From: Goniomonas avonlea
Taxonomy: Eukaryota > Cryptophyceae > Goniomonadida > Goniomonadaceae
Direction: 5' to 3'
NCBI GenBank assembly: GCA_003573635.1
Contig: QUTJ01031287.1
Coordinates: 1-10,694 of the forward strand
DNA: 10,694 bases
Both the position numbers and the translations under genes were made by a program. Below, one piece after another: positions 6,752 through 10,694 of this stretch. A model generated the notes under the pieces. The model had not been told where the DNA came from. It saw only the letters and a list, made by a program, of their open reading frames with translations, and searched no databases. Numbering within the stretch: the first letter of the stretch is position 1; each line of letters begins with the position of its first letter.

Positions 6752-9700
6752 CTGCAAGACGGTTTTCAGATCAGAGTGCTCGTGTATGTTGTGTCTGGTG
6801 TGTGTGGAGCGAGTACATGCACTGAGCGAGTTGAAGAGTGTGTTGGTGAGGGGAGTGTGTGGAGACTGGTGTGTTGGTGTGCGGGTGAGTGGTGTGTGTG
6901 CATGTAGGCGAGTCTGTGGGTGAATGGGGTGTTGGAGTGTCCAGGTGAGTGGCATGTGTGGACTGTGGGCGGGTGTGTGAGTGAGTGGAGTGTGCAGAAG
7001 TGGACAGTGTGGCATCTGTGTGTGGGCGAGTGGTTGAGTGGTACAAGTGTTCGCAGGGAGTGGAAGTATTTCTGTCTTGCACTTGCAGAGATGGAACATG
7101 CAAGAGCTGCAGCAGTGAAGGCACAATGACAGACACATGCATATTGCTAACGGAGAAGGCACCGTGAGGACGAGGACACGCCAGAAGCGACAGAAACGAC
7201 CGACGTTGCACTGCTTTGCCCACCCTGGGCAATGCTTGTCTCTTCCACCTGTGCAATCTCTCACTCACGCAAGGGCGAAAGTGCACATCCCGTGTGAGAG
7301 CTTGTGCTATTTTGTGTTTGTGAAAAACTCTGTGTACACTCGCGCGTGTGTAAGAGCTTGTGCGAAATGCGTGCGTGGACCTTGTGTGCCGCCACAGGAC
7401 ACGAGTGCCGAGTACCCGAGGAGTCAAATTGATTCAAAGCAGCCAAGCAGTCAGGCAGTCACCTGTGCGAGTGCAGTTGCCACACGCTTGGTGTGGTGCA
7501 TCAGAGCAGCCGTCACGTTCTCAACAATCTCAGACGCCTCAGCGTAATCTCCTGGTGCTTCGCTGTCAAAGGTTTGACTCGCTACTCGCGTGTTTCCTCA
7601 ACTGGCGTGAGAGGTTGAGGTCAGGTCAAGGTCAAAGTCCTGATCAAGGTCGATTGGAGCATCCAACTCCCCGCCCCCTGTCGCCGTGACCCCAAGGCAA
7701 AAGTGCGCCCCCTGCACCCCCATATAGATGTGGACGAATGTGGCTTAAGTGTGCCACATTTGTAACGTCAACATGGGATGCAAAGGCCAAGGGAGCGCAC
7801 CCCGAAGGAGTGGGAATCGCAAAGGGTAGAGAGCGCACCGAGAGCTCCCCCGAAGGAGTGAGCCCCAGCAGGGCCCAGGAGAGAGAGCACGTCGACCGCC
7901 ACTGCCACTCGTGCCTTGCACACTGCAGCAAGCTTGCTCGCAGCTGCCTGCAACACGCACTGTAAATAGCAACCTGCCCCACAACAGGGTTATGCCAGGC
8001 ACTCGTCCAGTTCACAACAATGTCAGGCATCCTTCAACAATATTACTTTCACCAACTCAAGACTTGCGAGGCAGTCGTTGAGCTGACGCGCGAGTCATAC
8101 TGGATACCGTGAGTCACAGAGCAAGCGCCACGTCAGAAAGCACAGTGAGTACCATGACAGTGACGCGAGCCAAGGGCACCTTGAGTTTTGGCATGACCGT
8201 GATACAAGCCAAACGCTGCAGGCCGTGCGCATCGAGGGGTGCAGGCAGCGGGACAACCGCGACGCCGGCAGAGCCAACCACGAGCGAGTCTGACAACGAA
8301 ATGAAACTCCTTTCAATTTTCTGTGGGGTTGAGTCAAACCTTGACCCTGAGGTTTGCTGTGGCATGAAGCATCGGGGAACACCTAGGAGCGACCCAAGCG
8401 TCAATGTCAGGCTGCATGCCGCTTGGCAAAGTTGGCGCATGGAGACGCGCCCACGGGACTGCATACACTTATCAAAGTTGTGACATACCTCAGCGAGTTG
8501 CTGTGCTTGGGTGCGGGAGGACGAAAGCAAACTCCCTCGAGGCACATCGAGCAGCGTGCCAAGTTTGTCCGCGTTCGTGATGATCTTTTGCAGGAGATGC
8601 AACTGGTACTCCTCCACCTGCACCACACCCCGCATTGTCTCACTGGATCACACTAAGTTAGACGCGCACACGTTGGCAATCACGTCACAATACACGTTTG
8701 CAATCAGGTCACAGACACACGGCGCACATGTTGGCAATCAAGTCTCCGTCGCGCAGCGCCAGCATCACACTGCGGCGATAGCTCAGCTCTGCTTCCCAGC
8801 CACGCAGAGTTGCTCCAGTGCCCCCGACGCAGCAGAACCCAGCAAAAGAAGGAGCGTAGTCAATCCACCCGCCGTGGTCCCGGGTCAGCGTGGCCACCTG
8901 TGCAGGCAACACTAACCGACGTGCATGCGCTGATACAGTAGGGATGTTGTGCAGACACATTGAATGTCCGGTGGTCTGCAGCGATGCCCATCTGACACAC
9001 AGGGGCCGATACGCGACTGCACACATCCATATTGGCACACTGGTCGGCGTAAGCCGTGGGGACTGGCGCACACGCATGTTTGTCACTGCTTGCACACTTG
9101 GACTCGCAGTGGTGTATGAACAGCAGACACATTCAGGTTAGCGTGCATTCGATGCTCCTGCCTGCTTGCTGACCTTGGCACTCTCCTTGCAACCGAAAAA
9201 ATGGTACCAACGAAACTACCGACGAATACCTCGCGTTTGTAGTCCCAAAGAGCCTGTGCTTTTGCGTTGTCATCATCGACGAGTGCTTGGCGAGCAAGCA
9301 AGGGCACCGACGGCACGAACGACGCCTCTTGCATGAACCGCCCGCTGCGCACACAGAAGAAGCTGCAGGAGGCCTGCGGCCGCCGTAAGAACGCAAGCGC
9401 TGCCTGCGGGGACAGGTGTCAACTGGACACATGGGCGACACGCGGAGCGCGAGCGCAAAGCGAAGGCAGCCCGGGATGACAGGTGTCAACATGGCAGTCA
9501 AGCGTGTCCTGGCCTGGGTGGGACAACGATGAGAATTTTCGAGCTGTCCTCAACGAACTGTAGGGTGCCTGACAGACTGCAACACGCTCAACAAGCTGCA
9601 GCACACACAAAAAACTGCAGCACGCTCAACACAAACACAGGATACTCAAGAAACTGTAGCACACTCAACAGACTACACTCAACAAACTGCAGCAGGATAC

Positions 9701-10304
9701 TCAACGCTCAACAAACTGCAACCACTGTACAACTGTACGACACTCAAACTGCAGCACACCCAACAAACTGCAGCACACTCCACAAACTGTAGCACACTCA
9801 ACAAAACTGCAGCACACTCAACAAACAGGATACTCAACAAACTGTAGGGTTGGGTGCAGCAGTTTGTTGAGTCGACGAACTGCCGCAGCAGTAAAAAATC
9901 ACAATGAAGGAGGGCACCTCGAGGGCAACAGCACTCGTGCCACCTGTTTTCACTTTCCCAGTGTCGGTTGCGGCATGACCTGACGGTTCGGCCAGCCAAG
10001 GGAACTCTGTGGCAGTCCACTGTTACTTAGGACAACCATGAGCACAACCACATTGTATCAGAGTGCGTGCAACTGGAAGTGAGTGTGTGTAATGTTGGTG
10101 CAATCCTCACAGCACCAGGGCCCAAGCGCGACTAACACGCGTCGCACAGTTGCACACGGCCCATGCGCACACAGGAGTTAGGACGTTGCACAGGCGTACA
10201 CATAGGACTTACGCAAAGAGGCTTCGGCGATGCTTCCCGATCCAATTGCAGGTGGCACCCACCCCAAGGTATCTCCCAGCAGTGATATCATAAAGGGCAC
10301 GCAG
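5852..10304 (-). CDS. Intron-rich gene, large helical protein of unknown family (5'-partial model)
   Basis: I reconstructed 13 exons on the minus strand: 10304-10213, 10006-9918, 9403-9230, 8897-8721, 8617-8153, 8082-8047, 7959-7839, 7677-7603, 7551-7463, 7248-7180, 6751-6616, 6234-6103, 5907-5852 (TGA 5852-5854). Every junction is GT-AG and every phase agrees (phase 0, 1 or 2 carried correctly), giving about 569 residues. The introns implied range from 51 to 514 bases. The product is rich in helical stretches (LNDCLASLELVK, QAAASKLAAVCKARVAVAVD, EIVENVTAALMHHTKRVATA, ILRKLLPQLL) and has an acidic loop (DAPIDLDQDFDLDL). This suggests an alpha-helical repeat or bundle protein; a scaffold nucleoporin, HEAT protein or talin/vinculin-type protein are ideas only. 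The start is not in the window or not recognised; the segment beyond 10304 is repeat-rich. The exact ends of the exons at 7603, 7551 and 7180 are the least certain. Confidence 0.65.
6300..6615. repeat. Purine (GA-rich) tract filling an intron
   Basis: The plus strand is almost pure G and A with AGAGAG runs, interrupted by short mixed pieces. On the minus strand it is a long pyrimidine tract within the intron 6235-6615. It produces false frames of up to 338 codons rich in Ser, Leu and Phe. Confidence 0.85.
6775..7060. repeat. GT-rich degenerate repeat (TGTGTG, GTGAGTG) in an intron
   Basis: The plus strand is dominated by GTGTG, GAGTG and GGTGAGTGG units of variable length. It lies inside the intron 6752-7179. 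Frames across it on either strand are low-complexity. Confidence 0.85.
7463..8082 (-). CDS. Four middle exons of the gene, including a 36-nt microexon
   Basis: Exon 8082-8047 is a 12-codon microexon (LNDCLASLELVK) between GCGTCAG and AAA|GTAATA. Exon 7959-7839 follows ATTTACAG and reads CVLQAAASKLAAVCKARVAV, then AVDVLSLLGPAGAHSFGGAL, with one base carried over. Exon 7677-7603 follows GGCGACAG and holds the acidic loop GELDAPIDLDQDFDLDL. Exon 7551-7463 follows CACCAG and reads DYAEASEIVENVTAALMHHT, KRVATALAQ. Removing the 51 bases 7552-7602 avoids an in-frame TGA. The acceptor of the second exon has a twin 12 bases on (TTGCAG), which would omit CVLQ. Confidence 0.6.
8153..8617 (-). CDS. Largest exon of the gene, 155 codons
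   Basis: Acceptor GTGGTGCAG at 8618-8620 and donor ATG|GTACTC at 8152. It begins VEEYQLHLLQKIITNADKLG, a long amphipathic helix, continues RTQAQQLAEVCHNFDKCMQS, and ends KLKVPLARVTVM. The middle (around residues 70-95) is less protein-like and includes CCCCACAG before KIERSFISLSDSL, so a further small intron may be hidden there. A Met at 8633-8635 lies just upstream of the acceptor and would be an alternative start, but then the two upstream exons would be unexplained. Confidence 0.65.
8655..8745. repeat. Triplicated exon-end/donor sequence
   Basis: On the minus strand GACTTGATTGCCAACATGTG (the coding end of the exon 8897-8721) is followed by GACCTGATTGCAAACGTGT and GACGTGATTGCCAACGTGTG. Each copy carries a potential AAC|GTGT donor. 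The last copy is followed by TCTAACTTAG, a branch-like sequence with an AG. Confidence 0.9.
8721..9403 (-). CDS. Two phase-0 exons, best-supported part of the large gene
   Basis: Exon 9403-9230 is exactly 58 codons between CCCCGCAG and GAG|GTATTC. It includes QEASFVPSVPLLARQALVDD and ends NAKAQALWDYKRE. Exon 8897-8721 is exactly 59 codons between CCTGCACAG and GCC|GTGTGT, and reads VATLTRDHGGWIDYAPSFAG, then GTGATLRGWEAELSYRRSVM and ALRDGDLIAN. The reading frame continues without change across the 332-base intron. Other frames of both intervals contain stops or low-complexity protein. Confidence 0.7.
9555..9850. repeat. Minisatellite of 15-21-bp units (CTGCAGCACACTCAACAAA)
   Basis: About fourteen imperfect copies of a unit with the core CTGCAGCACACTCAACAAA on the plus strand. 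On the minus strand the unit is TTTGTTGAGTGTGCTGCAG, that is, an acceptor-like CTGCAG followed by TTTGTTGAG. The last copy matches CTACAG|TTCGTTGAGGACAGC at 9540-9560, which could be a 30-nt exon (FVEDSSKILI). It lies in the intron 9404-9917. Confidence 0.9.
9918..10304 (-). CDS. First two recognised exons of the large gene
   Basis: Exon 10304-10213 follows TTGCACTGCAG and ends at the consensus donor C|GTAAGT. It reads CVPFMISLLGDTLGWVPPAI, then GSGSIAEASL. One base is left over and completes a Gln codon with the AG that begins exon 10006-9918, which follows TGCCACAG. That exon reads FPWLAEPSGHAATDTGKVKT, then GGTSAVALE, and ends GAG|GTGCCC in phase 0. The alternative frame of the first exon (ALYDITAGRYLGVGATCNW) is open too, but only the first choice joins in phase. 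Confidence 0.55.
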
Positions 10305-10312
10305 CTGCAGTG

Positions 10313-10365
10313 CAACGTAAGTGCGTAAGCAACGTAAGCACGCTGCACAGCGTAAGCACGCATGT
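10313..10365. repeat. CGTAAG repeat before the first recognised exon
   Basis: The plus strand has CGTAAGTG, CGTAAGCA, CGTAAGCACG and CGTAAGCACG in 50 bases. On the minus strand these are CTTACG units, branch-point-like, just upstream of the acceptor CACTGCAG of the exon 10304-10213, with a further TGTGCAG between them. Confidence 0.8.
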
Positions 10366-10419
10366 CTACAAAAAGAACAGAATAGCTGCAGGTGACCTGC
10401 GCGGGGACAAAAAAAACAG

Positions 10420-10620
10420 TGAGTGAGAGAGGGATGCCACAGGAAATTGTGTGAGTGTGTGTCAGTGAGAGAGTGAGTCAGAGTGAGAGTGAGAGGGTGA
10501 GAGTGCGAGAGAGCGAGAATGCGAGCGTGCGAGAGTGCAGCCTCAAGCGGGCATTGCCCAAGCGACGAACAGGCCAGGCAAGCGAGTGTGCCTGCGTGTG
10601 TGAGAGATAGATAGAGAGAC
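10420..10620. repeat. GA/GTGA-rich simple repeat at the right edge
   Basis: GTGAGAGAG, GAGTGAGAG and GATAGATAGAGAGA units with intervening unique pieces. Frames through it are low-complexity. Beyond it (10640-10694) the minus strand reads AVSGGVKVPSIELSRSR, a possible exon of the large gene ending at a GTACCC or GTGTAAAG donor, not included in the model. Confidence 0.8.
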
Positions 10621-10694
10621 AAGGACAAAAAATAGATTCTCAACGAGATCTAGAGAGTTCGATCGAGGGTACCTTTACACCTCCTGAAACCGCT

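Noticed and set aside
5920-7427. Long minus-strand frames of 200-338 codons
   Set aside because: They run through GA- and GT-rich simple repeats and consist mainly of Ser, Leu, Phe, His and Thr. The true exons within them are short and lie in different frames.
7595-7604. In-frame TGA as selenocysteine
   Set aside because: A 51-base GT-AG intron explains it, and no selenocysteine element was apparent.
7975-8030. Minus-strand MPDIVVNWTSAWHNPVVG with ultra-short introns of 14-26 bases
   Set aside because: An ordinary 87-base intron from 8046 to 7960 joins the flanking exons in phase 0, so this piece is intron sequence.
10200-10320. Plus-strand exon EASAMLPDPIAGGTHPK followed by GTAAGT
   Set aside because: The minus-strand exon on the same bases has both splice signals and joins the next exon in phase.
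1-10694. tRNA genes, rRNA, CRISPR arrays, telomere repeats, bacterial promoters
   Set aside because: Looked for by eye on both strands; no B-box with matching A-box, no regular spacer array, no telomere-type repeat and no bacterial gene structure seen.

Overview
The window reads as nuclear DNA from a eukaryote, probably a protist or other small-genome eukaryote with moderate GC and a draft assembly (one ambiguous base, n, at 4024). There is no bacterial operon logic: no long uninterrupted genes and no Shine-Dalgarno spacing. Coding segments are short, lie almost all on the minus strand, and are separated by GT-AG introns. Simple-sequence DNA (GA, GT, GTGA) is abundant and produces long false ORFs. 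The species cannot be named from the sequence; a choanoflagellate-type genome is a guess only.

Right half (about 5850 to 10304, minus strand): one intron-rich gene, reconstructed by hand as 13 exons whose splice phases all agree, ending at a TGA at 5852-5854. The roughly 569-residue partial product is rich in helical, Leu/Ala-rich segments and looks like a large helical protein. I could not name the family.

Left half: a mosaic. At the left edge a minus-strand frame that runs off the window carries an aspartic-protease-type DTG motif. Upstream of it on the same strand (higher coordinates) lie further minus-strand exons and a cysteine-rich stretch with two CX2CX4CX2C modules (about 1000-1880). 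At 2352-3119 there is a second short multi-exon minus-strand gene end. At about 3200-3792 the plus strand carries a broken, frameshifted coding relic resembling the C-terminal part of a Plavaka/CACTA-like DNA transposase. A 142-bp tandem duplication follows (3889-4086), then an AT-richer islet with an interrupted minus-strand reading frame (4274-4648), and a minus-strand frame with a CCHC zinc knuckle (about 4868-4909). This half looks like degraded mobile-element and host-gene fragments.

The most unusual recurring theme is that several tandem repeats sit on, or copy, exon-intron boundaries: a 21-bp duplication makes two in-frame acceptors in a 36-nt intron, a donor region is triplicated at about 8655-8745, intron arrays of CAG|GT-like units lie at 531-669 and 880-917, and a CTGCAG-type minisatellite covers 9555-9850. 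I found no tRNA, rRNA or CRISPR array. I did not find a convincing new multi-gene system.
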